A DNA stretch of 64,000 bases from Halopiger aswanensis (GTDB lineage Archaea > Halobacteriota > Halobacteria > Halobacteriales > Natrialbaceae): contig NZ_RAPO01000005.1 in assembly GCF_003610195.1 (NCBI RefSeq), positions 86,056-150,055 of the forward strand, in the 5' to 3' direction. The stretch's first letter is position 1; the number at the start of each line of letters is the position of its first letter. A program made the translations under genes and the position numbers. This document shows, piece after piece, positions 47,846 through 56,109 of the stretch. Below the pieces are notes generated by a model, which searched no databases, was not told where the DNA came from, and saw only the letters and a program-made list of their open reading frames with translations.

Positions 47846-48337
47846 CTATTTCAGCAGACGGGCGAGCGCTAGAGAATGCGCCTCGAGAACGTCGATGAGT
47901 TCTTCTGCCGTTCTACTAATCCGTCCGAGGGCCTCGGACCACTCCTCGGGCGGCGTCTCGTCGTACTCACAGTCACTGTCCTCGTGGTAGCTGGGCGAAT
48001 TCTCGCACTCCGGACACTGCTTCGTGATGATCGGCGCCCAGACCCAGATGGCCGACTCGCCCTCCTTGACATGACGGTCGAACTCCTCCTGCCACGTCCG
48101 GTAGCCTGCAACGCGGGTTGCGTCAGGATACTGGAGTTTGATCAAGAGTGTGTTCCGATGGGAGTAGTCGTGAAAGCGGCTCTGGACGTCGAGCCACTCC
48201 TGAAACTCTGCGCTGGCCTGCGCGTCGTCGACGCCGGCGACGAGGTCGTCGATCCACTGTTCGATAGTACTGTTCATCTCGTCTGATCGCGTGTCGGTCT
48301 GGTCGAAGGAGACCGACGAGTCACTGGTCGTAGCCAT
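47846..48337 (-). CDS. Truncated ArdC-like protein with internal deletion
   Basis: 163 codons, nearly the same as the N-terminal part of the protein at 17180-18115 through PPEEWS, then joined directly to RISRTAEELIDVLEA, which in the full copy lies about 155 residues later. The M78 metal motif HEYAH is gone. The remainder is the ssDNA-binding domain plus the C-terminal helix, so it may act as a bare antirestriction or competitor protein. An intact 118-aa gene precedes it in the same direction. Confidence 0.75.
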   Translation of the reverse strand: MATTSDSSVSFDQTDTRSDEMNSTIEQWIDDLVAGVDDAQASAEFQEWLDVQSRFHDYSHRNTLLIKLQYPDATRVAGYRTWQEEFDRHVKEGESAIWVWAPIITKQCPECENSPSYHEDSDCEYDETPPEEWSEALGRISRTAEELIDVLEAHSLALARLLK

Positions 48338-48387
48338 TGTGTTCACCGAATCGAGTTCATGGCGGCTGCGTCTGTTCAGACCGCGCC

Positions 48388-48413
48388 GCACCCCTCAGGG
48401 GCGTTCAAAAAAC
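48388..48413 (-). promoter_or_regulatory. Hairpin plus T-run leader (one of about twelve)
   Basis: Read in the direction of the ArdC-like gene: a T-run, a few bases, then the short stem CCCCTGAGGGG 50 bp upstream of the start. Similar arrangements occur at 17107, 18168, 48811, 53932, 55991, 57148, 58104, 58590, 59345, 60188 and 60786, each shortly upstream of a minus-strand start or remnant. The T-run may end the preceding transcript. Confidence 0.6.
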
Positions 48414-48424
48414 CGACCTAACGG

Positions 48425-48772
48425 TCAGCGAAGTTCGTGGCGTTCGTCAGCGAAGCCAACTGTGACGAGGTACTCGAGGAACTCGTCGAACCGTTCGACG
48501 TCGCTGGGCGTGTCGGTCGCAAGGTGGCGCGCCCATTCGATAGCCCACCGGAAGGCGGGATCCATCCCACCCTTGCCGTGAATATACCACCAGCGAGCCG
48601 CTTTGAGGACGACTAGCAGATTCGTCGGCGGATGTTCGCCGGCTAGTCCACGGGTGATCGATTCGATTTCGTCGGGGACATCGGTGAGATCGACGTCGCC
48701 TGATTGCATGTTCGCGATATCGACTGGAATATCGTCGATCGACACATCGCTTGTTGACTGTTGTTGGCTCAT
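48425..48772 (-). CDS. Haloarchaeal plasmid protein (116 aa)
   Basis: Acidic N-terminal half, then GLAGEHPPTNLLVVLKAARW, WYIHGKGGMDPAFRWAIEWA and SDVERFDEFLEYLVTVGFAD. No known domain. Position directly before the ArdC-like gene at both loci marks it as a linked partner. It starts at ATG 48772, with the leader hairpin at 48811-48836. Confidence 0.7.
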   Translation of the reverse strand: MSQQQSTSDVSIDDIPVDIANMQSGDVDLTDVPDEIESITRGLAGEHPPTNLLVVLKAARWWYIHGKGGMDPAFRWAIEWARHLATDTPSDVERFDEFLEYLVTVGFADERHELR

Positions 48773-48817
48773 GGAAACCACCTGACTGTGAGAGCTCTCG
48801 ATGAAGCCCTCACCCTC

Positions 48818-49160
48818 TCAGGGGGAGCAGAAAAACACCGCCCGTGGCTCGCCTGCCGATGTCTCAGCGGCCATCGTGCCCTGGTGCGTTATCGGCGCGT
48901 CGGGGTTGATAGTAAACGCGACGATTGTCAAGTCCTTGGTAGCGGTGACGTCATCAGTTACGAGTGGGCTCTCGGTGTACCCGATAGGCGCCTCGCTGAC
49001 GTCGACGGCGCTCTTGAAGACGTACAGATCGGTGTGCCAGTTCGACCGGGATGAGAGCGTAGTCGTGGCGCCGGCGTTGAGGCGGCAGCCGTAGAGTCGA
49101 CGTTGTTGGGACGAACAGCAGGGCGTTGATCTCCTTGGCCCGAACAGATGCCGCCACTCG
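48818..49160 (-). pseudogene. Decayed small plasmid gene
   Basis: One minus-strand frame ends at 48818 with a real-looking C-terminus (NWHTDLYVFKSAVDVSEAP, LTIVAFTINPDAPITHQGTM, AVFFCSP). It has no start codon before a stop near 49212. A second frame from 49157 (MAASVRAKEINALLFVPTTS) looks like a matching N-terminus. A frameshift near 49060-49110 would join them. The rest of 48773-49341 holds no other supportable gene. Confidence 0.45.
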
Positions 49161-49341
49161 TTCGCGACAGGGTCGGGACTCGGTTCGCTCGGCCGTTCAT
49201 TGAGATTATATAATTATCAGAATGGTGATGTGACGAAGTGATTTTCCCGTAGTCGAACCAGTTTCTGTTGGGTTGGCTAGCGGTTGGGGATACAGTTAAA
49301 CGGCACTGTCTGGAACTGGTTGTTGACAGGTGATCTGATAG

Positions 49342-49617
49342 ATGTCCCTGACCACTGATCCCCGTCCACCGCTTCCCGATTGGGTACTGGATGCATACGA
49401 GGTCCTCACCAACGCCATTACCCACGGAGAGCGTGGTACGCATCAGCGTCAGGTTCCGTCGATCCCCCGTGATAACGCGATCGAGGTACTGCGGACCACT
49501 GATGATGTAAGCCTATCTCTAGAAGACGCCGACCATGCAGTGACACGACTGCTCGAGCGCGGCTATCTCTACGAGGTCGACGGCGAACTTCGTGTGACTA
49601 CGCCGTCCGACGACTGA
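49342..49617 (+). CDS. Hypothetical haloarchaeal protein (91 aa)
   Basis: LPDWVLDAYEVLTNAITHGE, ADHAVTRLLERGYLYEVDGE: a helical protein with a wing-like end, possibly a winged-helix regulator. No family recognised with certainty. Confidence 0.6.
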   Translation: MSLTTDPRPPLPDWVLDAYEVLTNAITHGERGTHQRQVPSIPRDNAIEVLRTTDDVSLSLEDADHAVTRLLERGYLYEVDGELRVTTPSDD

Positions 49618-50037
49618 GTCCAAACGTTCGGAATCCCGTTTTCTCCACCAGACCGCTACGAGTTCTTGCTTACTTTCTAAGCTGAACCATGTTCCCCAAT
49701 CCAATTGCGCCGTTGCCAACCACAGACAACGAGGTATCTACTCAATTCCCTTGAGAGAGGACGTTTGCATAGAAGTCGAAGATCATGTACCGTGTCGAAC
49801 TCGAGGATGGAACCGAGATGGATTTTCGATGGCGTGATCTTTGTCCGCTATAATATTCCCGCCTTGTCGTCGGTATCGTCCTGCAGTTTGTTTCTCTCAA
49901 AAGTTCCGTCAATAGGATCTCTATCATCAAACTATTTATACACTCATTCTCGACAACAATCGGAACATCACTTTTGACTATGGCAACTGCGCGCAGTTGG
50001 AGACGCAGAAATCACTCAACCGGCGGTGTAATACCGG
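49618..50037. other. Intergenic region, no firm gene
   Basis: A short plus-strand frame at 49784 (MYRVELEDGTEMDFRWRD) stops after 22 codons and may be a gene start cut short. Other frames are not protein-like. Confidence 0.35.
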
Positions 50038-50349
50038 TTAACTACCGTTGTTCCGGGTGGTCGCGCCGTAATCAATATGGACGTCAGGTGTGCTTGGTGA
50101 CTCTGCAGCCGGAACACCGTTCCAATCGACAACATGGACGTTTGCCAGTTCGCCGGAGAACCGAAACCGCATCACACCGGTCTCGATCGCACCCTCTGCA
50201 GCGTGATCCGTGACAACCGTTGCTTCCTCGAGGGGGGCAGCATCAACGAGTTCGATGTCGCAGCCAACAGAAATCTCATAGTTCGAGGGGACGCCTCTCC
50301 CAACGATCGTCACGAGATGTGGCAATTCTTCGTCAGCTTCTGGAGACAT
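50038..50349 (-). CDS. Hypothetical haloarchaeal protein (103 aa)
   Basis: HLVTIVGRGVPSNYEISVG, VMRFRFSGELANVHVVDWNG: a beta-rich pattern without Cys clusters. Similar short proteins occur widely in haloarchaea. The ATG at 50349 is preferred over 50391. Confidence 0.55.
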   Translation of the reverse strand: MSPEADEELPHLVTIVGRGVPSNYEISVGCDIELVDAAPLEEATVVTDHAAEGAIETGVMRFRFSGELANVHVVDWNGVPAAESPSTPDVHIDYGATTRNNGS

Positions 50350-50442
50350 ATATTGACGACTCGATTCTGCCGATATAAGCCTTCTTGTCAACGGAAACGT
50401 AGCTATCGGTGAAGGTATGATCTAGCCGAATACGACTTTGTT

Positions 50443-50718
50443 TCAGAAATCGATGTATTGGCTTTCCCAGTCTCGTCGCTCCTGAATTATCTCTTGTCCT
50501 GCATCGGTGATAGCGTAGTAGTTCGTTCGCCGGTCAAGTTGGCCTTTCTCAACAAGCTCTTTATTGACGAGCGTGTCGAGATTCGGATATAATCGGCCGT
50601 GATTGATCTCTGAACTGTAGTACTGTTCGACTTCGTCCTTGACATTTTGACCGGACGGCTGGTCGGCGCCCGCGATCACGTACAGCAGGTCTCGCTGGAA
50701 GCCAGTGAGGTCGTGCAT
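50443..50718 (-). CDS. PadR-family transcriptional regulator
   Basis: 91 aa; winged helix FQRDLLYVIAGADQPSGQNV, INHGRLYPNLDTLVNKELVE, TNYYAITDAGQEIIQERRDW. The GRLYPNLDTL block is the PadR recognition helix. Targets unknown. Confidence 0.9.
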   Translation of the reverse strand: MHDLTGFQRDLLYVIAGADQPSGQNVKDEVEQYYSSEINHGRLYPNLDTLVNKELVEKGQLDRRTNYYAITDAGQEIIQERRDWESQYIDF

Positions 50719-51296
50719 CTCGCGTGAGACTTCAACGATGCTGTATTTGATTTCTTTTCTGCCCTCAGATATATGTGTCTACTGAGTGAAAGTCTCGGAC
50801 CGATGAATGATTGGCAGTAGCAGGAACTGTTTGTAATATCACTGGATGGTATGTATTGTAGGTCAAAAGGGGGACTGCAGGCGGCCAAACCGGATGAATG
50901 ATCAGCCTGCAGATTTCAATAGTGCCTCCCGTTTCCGTTGGGCCTGCCCAAAAGGCAGATCCCCTTTCCTCATCTGTTAAATCACTATATATAAATGATC
51001 TACTAGAATTTAAGTGCTGATAAGAAATGGATATCGCTGCTTTGGGAGATTAGGACGGTCGAATGCATTACTGTAATTCAATTATCCACCGTGGACAATT
51101 GATCCTAGATAAAGTGTTGTGCAATCTCCCTCACTATCACGGGTATTGCACGTTCAGAGCGCAGTCGCTTCCGGATAGCTGGCTATCGATATTCCTATCA
51201 TTGGCAGAAAAATCACAATCACGCCCCATTCGAAAACGACCGCAGACCTCCTTGAACGAGTCGGAAGGGAGGAGAAGCGCGTTTTCCGCGCCGTCT
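50719..51296. other. Intergenic region upstream of the PadR gene and beyond the EF-1alpha stop
   Basis: Two AT-rich promoter-like patches (about 50985-51010, containing CTATATATAA). One frame near 51205-51300 (TTADLLERVGREEKRVFRAV) is protein-like but has no clear start and runs antisense into the EF-1alpha tail; possibly a gene fragment. Confidence 0.35.
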
Positions 51297-52568
51297 TCAG
51301 GTCCGTTCGTGGACCTCAAGGACCTTGCCGGCCGCGATGGTCTGACCCATGTCGCGGATGGCGAAGCTCCCGAGTTCGGGGATCTCACTGGACGGTTCGA
51401 TGCTGAGGGGCTTTTGTGGTCGGATGGTGACTACGGCAGCGTCACCCGACTGGATGAAGTCGGGGTTCTCCTCGGCGACCTCGCCGCTCGAGGAGTCGAT
51501 CTTCTGATCGATCGATTCGATGGTACAGGCGACCTGTGCCGTGTGAGCGTGGAAGACAGGTGTGTAGCCAGCAGTGATGACCGAGGGGTGTTGCATGACG
51601 ACAATCTGGGCTTGGAACGTCTCGGCGACACTCGGCGGATCATCGGCGGGGCCACAGACGTCACCGCGGCGGATGTCGTCCTTGCCGATGCCACGGACGT
51701 TGAAGCCGACGTTATCACCGGGTTCGGCCTTGGGCACCTCTTCGTGATGCATTTCGATCGTCTTGACCTCCCCGCCCACATCGCTGGGCTGGAAAGAGAC
51801 GTTGTCGCCGGTCTCCATGACGCCGGTCTCGATCCGTCCGACCGGGACGGTACCGATGCCCGAAATCGTATAGACGTCTTGGATTGGAAGTCGCAGCGGC
51901 GCGTCCGTTGGCGGCTTCGGCTCAGGCAGTTCGTTGAGCGCCTTGAGCAGTGTTTTGCCGTCGTACCACGGCGTGTTGTCGGAGTGCTCGGAAACGTTGT
52001 CTCCTTCAAAGGCAGAGACAGGAATGAACGATGCGTCGTCGGTATTGAACTGGACCTGCTTGAGTAGCTGTGTGACTTCCTCAACGACCTCGTTGTACGT
52101 CGACTCCTCGTAGTCGACGACATCCATCTTATTGATGCCGACAATGAGTTCGTCGATTCCAAGGGTGCGAGCTAGAAAGACGTGTTCCTGGGTCTGAGGC
52201 GCGACGCCGTCGTCGACGGCGACGACGAGGACGGCATGATCGGCTTGTGAGGCCCCAGTAATCATGTTCTTCACAAAGTCTCGGTGTCCGGGCGTGTCGA
52301 CGATGGTGAAGTCGTACGTGTCCGTCGAGAACTCTTGGTGAGCGATGTCGATGGTGACACCGCGTTCGCGTTCCTCGGTGAGGTTGTCCATGACGTAGGC
52401 GAACTCGAAGCCGCCCTTGCCCTTCTCCTCGGCTTCCTCACGGTGCTGTTCGATGACGTGCTCGGGTATGCTCCCCGTCTCGTAGAGGAGGCGTCCTACG
52501 AGTGTACTCTTCCCGTGGTCGACGTGACCGATAATGGCCAAGTTCTGATGCGGTTTGTCTGCGCTCAT
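51297..52568 (-). CDS. tuf: Translation elongation factor EF-1 alpha, divergent copy
   Basis: 423-aa GTPase: G1 [10 protein letters not shown]2 region [12 protein letters not shown]3 DTPGHRDF, G4 NKMD, then two beta-barrel domains with [12 protein letters not shown] and [20 protein letters not shown]. It delivers aminoacyl-tRNA to the ribosome. In the copies I know G3 reads DCPGHRDF; here it is DTPGHRDF, and several other positions in the N-terminal third differ, while the barrels look canonical. No ribosomal-protein neighbours are present, so this is probably an accessory second copy on the replicon. Confidence 0.9.
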   Translation of the reverse strand: MSADKPHQNLAIIGHVDHGKSTLVGRLLYETGSIPEHVIEQHREEAEEKGKGGFEFAYVMDNLTEERERGVTIDIAHQEFSTDTYDFTIVDTPGHRDFVKNMITGASQADHAVLVVAVDDGVAPQTQEHVFLARTLGIDELIVGINKMDVVDYEESTYNEVVEEVTQLLKQVQFNTDDASFIPVSAFEGDNVSEHSDNTPWYDGKTLLKALNELPEPKPPTDAPLRLPIQDVYTISGIGTVPVGRIETGVMETGDNVSFQPSDVGGEVKTIEMHHEEVPKAEPGDNVGFNVRGIGKDDIRRGDVCGPADDPPSVAETFQAQIVVMQHPSVITAGYTPVFHAHTAQVACTIESIDQKIDSSSGEVAEENPDFIQSGDAAVVTIRPQKPLSIEPSSEIPELGSFAIRDMGQTIAAGKVLEVHERT

Positions 52569-52854
52569 GATGAATCGTCTCGAGGTCCGTTATCTAGAAT
52601 ACGTGCCAGACACCCGTAAATCTCTGTAAAGATATACTGAAACGTCCGACGGACGGAAACGTCGCCGTAGCTGAACGTAATGTCTTGGACCCTGATTAGG
52701 GTATTAGTCAAGTACATCAGTCACGACCGCGCTGAAATCGTTGAAGAATATGAAACCGGACTGCGATCAGTTCCTGGTTCCGAGGTGAGTGTGGACGGCG
52801 TTTTCTTCTTCGAGTTCGTCCACGAGGGCTACGGCGAAGTCCTCCATCGAAATG

Positions 52855-52895
52855 TTAACCAACACGGAGCGCCGATCCCTAATTCCGTTGGTTAA
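52855..52895. repeat. TTAACCAACA inverted-repeat element, copy 4
   Basis: Arms at 52855-52864 and 52887-52895. With the following 135 bp it repeats the arrangement at 16530-16735, including a similar palindromic promoter. Confidence 0.75.
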
Positions 52896-52926
52896 GTTAG
52901 TGGTGATGACCTAATCTCTGCTATCT

Positions 52927-52974
52927 GTAACATTACTCGAAACTGGATTATATACTGGTTTCGTACTATGTTAC
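52927..52974. promoter_or_regulatory. 48-bp palindromic promoter/operator, second copy
   Basis: Outer GTAAC/GTTAC and inner CTCGAAAC/GTTTCG arms, as at 16602-16649, around GGATTATATACTG, which can serve as a TATA box. It precedes another decayed winged-helix gene. Confidence 0.6.
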
Positions 52975-52977
52975 ACC

Positions 52978-53040
52978 GTGCTTCGAAGGATCGAGCTCGA
53001 GATGCTCGCCGCCATCAAATGGAGTGATACGAACACAGGC
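52978..53040 (+). pseudogene. Decayed winged-helix regulator, second copy
   Basis: From GTG at 52978 the frame reads VLRRIELEMLAAIKWSDTNT and ends soon after. The sequence matches the first copy at 16653 but stops before the recognition helix. From 52569 to 52854 and 53041 to 53136 nothing else is supported. Confidence 0.5.
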
Positions 53041-53136
53041 TGGAACTGTGAGAAGGTTGACGGAGTTCGAAGCTACTCGCTATTAGTTTTCAGACCTGTC
53101 TTCCACCAACTGGAGTATAACCGTAGGTAGAGCGGG

Positions 53137-53400
53137 TTACGGCGGGAGGTGGCGATCGTAGATATTCCGCCGATGCCCAACCGCTTCGACAATCAAGACA
53201 TCCTCATCTCGGTTCCACGTGATGATCGCACGGTAGTCCCCGGCGCGAAGCTTGTAGTACGGATACCCGCTGAGCTTTTCGAGGCGATGGGAGGTCCAAT
53301 CTTTCGCCTCGTCGAGTTTCTTCACCAACCGCTCTTGGGCTTCGCTGTCGAGACCCTCCAGTAAGTCGAGTGCTTTTGGTGTCCACTCGACCTCAGTCAT
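53137..53400 (-). CDS. RelE/ParE-family toxin
   Basis: 87 aa; WTPKALDLLEGLDSEAQERL, DWTSHRLEKLSGYPYYKLRA, GDYRAIITWNRDEDVLIVEA, VGHRRNIYDR: the RelE/ParE fold with basic residues near the end. It probably cleaves ribosome-bound mRNA or poisons gyrase. Its start overlaps the antitoxin stop by 8 bp. Confidence 0.85.
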   Translation of the reverse strand: MTEVEWTPKALDLLEGLDSEAQERLVKKLDEAKDWTSHRLEKLSGYPYYKLRAGDYRAIITWNRDEDVLIVEAVGHRRNIYDRHLPP

Positions 53401-53671
53401 CGATACCCAGCCGGTCCTTCACTTCGTCCTGCGACACCGTCTCGCCCTGCTCCCGCTGCTGGCGGCTCTCGGCCAAATGCTCCAGCGCTTCCTCGGACAG
53501 TTGCGTTGGCGGATTGACAGCGTCCCGAAGCGCATCGCGGATGAACTCGGATTTGTTCGCATACCCACGCTTCTCCCAGACCTCGTCGACCTGTGCCAGC
53601 AGCGACTGTGGCACCCTGACGTTGATCTTCTCCATTTCACCGTCGCCGCCGGCGTCACTGTCAGTGCTCAT
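53393..53671 (-). CDS. Ribbon-helix-helix antitoxin
   Basis: 92 aa; MEKINVRVPQSLLAQVDEVW, then EKRGYANKSEFIRDALRDAV: a ribbon-helix-helix DNA-binding domain followed by an acidic tail that would wrap the toxin. ATG at 53671 is used; the longer frame to 53890 is not protein-like. An 18-bp near-palindrome follows its start upstream. Confidence 0.85.
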   Translation of the reverse strand: MSTDSDAGGDGEMEKINVRVPQSLLAQVDEVWEKRGYANKSEFIRDALRDAVNPPTQLSEEALEHLAESRQQREQGETVSQDEVKDRLGIDD

Positions 53672-53676
53672 ATGCT

Positions 53677-53694
53677 GTGATACACTTGTATCAC
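53677..53694. promoter_or_regulatory. Operator for the RelE/RHH toxin-antitoxin pair
   Basis: GTGATACACTTGTATCAC, a palindrome with 8-bp arms and a two-base centre, 6 bp upstream of the antitoxin start. Typical for ribbon-helix-helix autorepression. Confidence 0.65.
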
Positions 53695-53900
53695 GTAAGT
53701 ACCTTCGGTTGGATACACGGGCTGTGGTTGACGAGATCCTGACTGCGCTCGAGGGAGAGTCGCCGATGCTCCGAGAGGTCCAGGACGACGGCTTGGCTGT
53801 CGACGCGGAAGCCGACGTATTCGACTGTGTCTCGGTGGGACTGACCGGCCGATGCTTCTGGAACCGATTCCGAACTGGCTGCAGGTACATTCCCGTTCAT
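53691..53900 (-). pseudogene. N-terminal remnant of a DUF6166-like plasmid gene
   Basis: 69 codons; the part VEYVGFRVDSQAVVLDLSEH then RRLSLERSQDLVNHSP matches the start of DUF6166-type haloarchaeal plasmid proteins as I recall them, but the conserved Gly-rich continuation after NHSP is missing and replaced by the toxin-antitoxin upstream region. Insertion of the toxin-antitoxin pair probably truncated it. A leader hairpin lies at 53932-53960. Confidence 0.5.
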
Positions 53901-54018
53901 TCGTTGCTCGCGGGCGGTTCGGTGACCCCCGCACCCCTCTCAGGGGTTCAACAAACAGGACGACGTAGCGTTCGGCAACGTATTTGGCAGTTGCAACGTA
54001 CTGTTCACATAATTGAGG

Positions 54019-55383
54019 ATGGCTGTACTGGACAATCTCTCGGGGTTCGAGTTCGAGGACGTGATGGAGGACGTGTTCCGCAATCTCGGCTACGAGAATG
54101 TCCGCCAGGCCGACCGCACTGCCGACGAGGGTCGCGACGTCATTATGGAGGAGGTCGTCGACGGCACGCGGCGCGCGATCATCGTCGAGTGCAAGCACAC
54201 GGGGACGGTCGGACGGCCGGTCGTCCAGAAGCTCCACTCGGCGATCGCGACGTTCGACTTCGACGGCCCCAAACGCGGGATGGTTGTCACGACCGGCCGG
54301 TTCACGAACCCTGCTCAGGAGTACGCCGACCGCCTCCAGCAAAACGACGACCCACACCCAATCGAGCTGCTCGACGGCGAAGACCTCCGGGATATCGCCG
54401 ACGAGATCGGCCTCGACCTCTACAACGGGCGCATCGAGATTCTCTGCGACGAGACCCTACGCCCGTACGACCCGGCCGCCGACGTCGACACGGCCGTCGC
54501 GGAGGCGTTCCGCGACATCGAGAACATCGAGGCTGCCGACCTCCCAGATCCGCACTCATCGGTGACGTTCCGCCCGGTGGTCGCGGTCACCGCGGACACG
54601 AACGCCGTCTTCGAGACGTCGGTGGGCGTCATCCACCGGATCAACGACCGGACCCGATTCGTTGCCCACGCCGAACGCGGGCAGCCGCAGGTCGTCGACG
54701 AAGACGTCGCGACGCTGGTCACCGAGAACCTCCACGCGACGGTCGACCTCGACTACGAGCAGTTCGCGGAGGTGTTTGACGACGTCGAGGAGCGGCGGTT
54801 CGGCCAGACTCAGACGGAGTACAAGGAGTGGGCCGTCGAGCGACTCCAGCAGCACCACACAACGACGGTGACCTACACCGGCGACAACAACGTCACCTAC
54901 AACAAGACCTGCGAGCCGAACCGCTCGGATATCTCCGTCCAGTCGATCGAACCAGTGTACCTCCCCGAGGTTCGGCACACCACCGACATCCAGAAGTACA
55001 CCTACCCCTACGAGTACTACGCGGCAGGCCCATCACGAGTGACCGCCGAGGACGGCATCCATCGGTGCGTCCACTGTGACACGAGCGGCGTCGACGAGAC
55101 GTACACCTACTGTCCGAACTGCGGGGCAATCGCCTGCTCCAGCCACATCAAAACGGAGCGGCTGGAAGGCGAACCGGTCTGTACGGGCTGTGCGGTGACG
55201 GAACGGTTCGCGCTGAAGACGAAGTACTTCTACGACGACCAGAACCTCGAGGCGTTCCGCGAGGAGTACGCCGACATGCCGCTTCACGAAAAGGCAATGG
55301 AGAACAAGTGGCTGGCCGGGGGGAGCGTGGTCGCGACGCTGCTGCTCGTCGTCGGACTACTCGTCATCGGCGGCATTATCTGA
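54019..55383 (+). CDS. Membrane-anchored Mrr-like restriction endonuclease with zinc ribbons
   Basis: 454 aa. N-terminal Mrr-type nuclease (GFEFEDVMEDVFRNLGY, DEGRDVIMEEVV, then IIVECKHTGTVGRPVVQKLH; D/ECK catalytic pattern). A middle region of unknown fold follows, then two zinc-ribbon Cys sets (CVHCDTSG with YCPNCGAIACSSH, and CTGCAV) and one C-terminal membrane helix LAGGSVVATLLLVVGLLVIG. Mrr enzymes cut modified or foreign DNA. A membrane-tethered version could act on incoming DNA. ATG 54019 is preferred over TTG 54013. Confidence 0.8.
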   Translation: MAVLDNLSGFEFEDVMEDVFRNLGYENVRQADRTADEGRDVIMEEVVDGTRRAIIVECKHTGTVGRPVVQKLHSAIATFDFDGPKRGMVVTTGRFTNPAQEYADRLQQNDDPHPIELLDGEDLRDIADEIGLDLYNGRIEILCDETLRPYDPAADVDTAVAEAFRDIENIEAADLPDPHSSVTFRPVVAVTADTNAVFETSVGVIHRINDRTRFVAHAERGQPQVVDEDVATLVTENLHATVDLDYEQFAEVFDDVEERRFGQTQTEYKEWAVERLQQHHTTTVTYTGDNNVTYNKTCEPNRSDISVQSIEPVYLPEVRHTTDIQKYTYPYEYYAAGPSRVTAEDGIHRCVHCDTSGVDETYTYCPNCGAIACSSHIKTERLEGEPVCTGCAVTERFALKTKYFYDDQNLEAFREEYADMPLHEKAMENKWLAGGSVVATLLLVVGLLVIGGII

Positions 55384-55396
55384 GCGGGCTCGGTGT

Positions 55397-55969
55397 TCAC
55401 GCCGGCTCAGCAACCATCTCTTCGAGCGCATGCTCAAGCGGGCCGTGGAACTGCCAGCTGGCCCGCTCGAAGGCTTCCTCGGTCGGGCCATCCCAGCGCG
55501 GGAATGCGGAATGACCGCTCACCTTGACGGTCCACTCGTCCGGCTCATCGAACGGGTTCCGCGTCGGGAGTTCGACGATGTAGAGGTACTCCTCGTCACC
55601 GTAGATGCCGTCGGCCGGATTCTCGACACCGTGTCCCAGCAGGAACAGCGGCTGGTCCAGATGCTCCATATTGGACGGGTCAAGGAGATCCGCTGGCTGT
55701 GCTGCGTCGATCGTTCGGTCTGGGTCACCATCCAGATACAGGTCGACTGTCGAGAGCTTGTCGAGGAACACGAACGATGCTGCCGTGTACCCCGGTCCTC
55801 GCTCGGCACGGGTCGCGTCAAGAAGTTCCTTCAATTGCGCAAGATCGCGAAGCACACTCTCCGGGTAGCCGTCTGAATGTCGATACACTTGGGCAAAGCG
55901 ATCGTGATCGGTTGGTTCGCCGTCCTGGTCCACTCGTTCGACGAATCTGAGTTGACTCCGTGTCGTCAT
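55397..55969 (-). CDS. Haloarchaeal plasmid protein (190 aa)
   Basis: YRHSDGYPESVLRDLAQLKE, YTAASFVFLDKLSTVDLYLD, DGIYGDEEYLYIVELPTRNP. An acidic protein with no known domain, widespread on haloarchaeal plasmids. Convergent with the endonuclease gene (14 bp). Its upstream region has a GC hairpin at 55991-56016. Confidence 0.65.
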   Translation of the reverse strand: MTTRSQLRFVERVDQDGEPTDHDRFAQVYRHSDGYPESVLRDLAQLKELLDATRAERGPGYTAASFVFLDKLSTVDLYLDGDPDRTIDAAQPADLLDPSNMEHLDQPLFLLGHGVENPADGIYGDEEYLYIVELPTRNPFDEPDEWTVKVSGHSAFPRWDGPTEEAFERASWQFHGPLEHALEEMVAEPA

Positions 55970-56087
55970 CAATCATCGCCGGCACGTGTGCGCCGGCACC
56001 CATCACCGGCGCAACAACAGACTCTGTATGTCCGCGATCTGTAGCACCTCGCCTTCTGCACTACCCCAAAATATAAATACCTCATTT

Positions 56088-56106
56088 GATTACCGTATCA
56101 GTAATC
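56088..56106. promoter_or_regulatory. GATTAC/GTAATC inverted repeat with upstream TATA box
   Basis: GATTAC (56088-56093) and GTAATC (56101-56106) flank the presumed start of transcription, 12-16 bp after AATATAAATA (56069-56078). A likely operator of the HTH gene that starts at 56110. Confidence 0.5.
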
Positions 56107-56109
56107 GCT

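Noticed and set aside
51063..52067. 334-codon plus-strand frame
   Set aside because: Antisense shadow of EF-1alpha.
53370..54779. 469-codon plus-strand frame
   Set aside because: Low complexity, overlaps three real genes in other frames.
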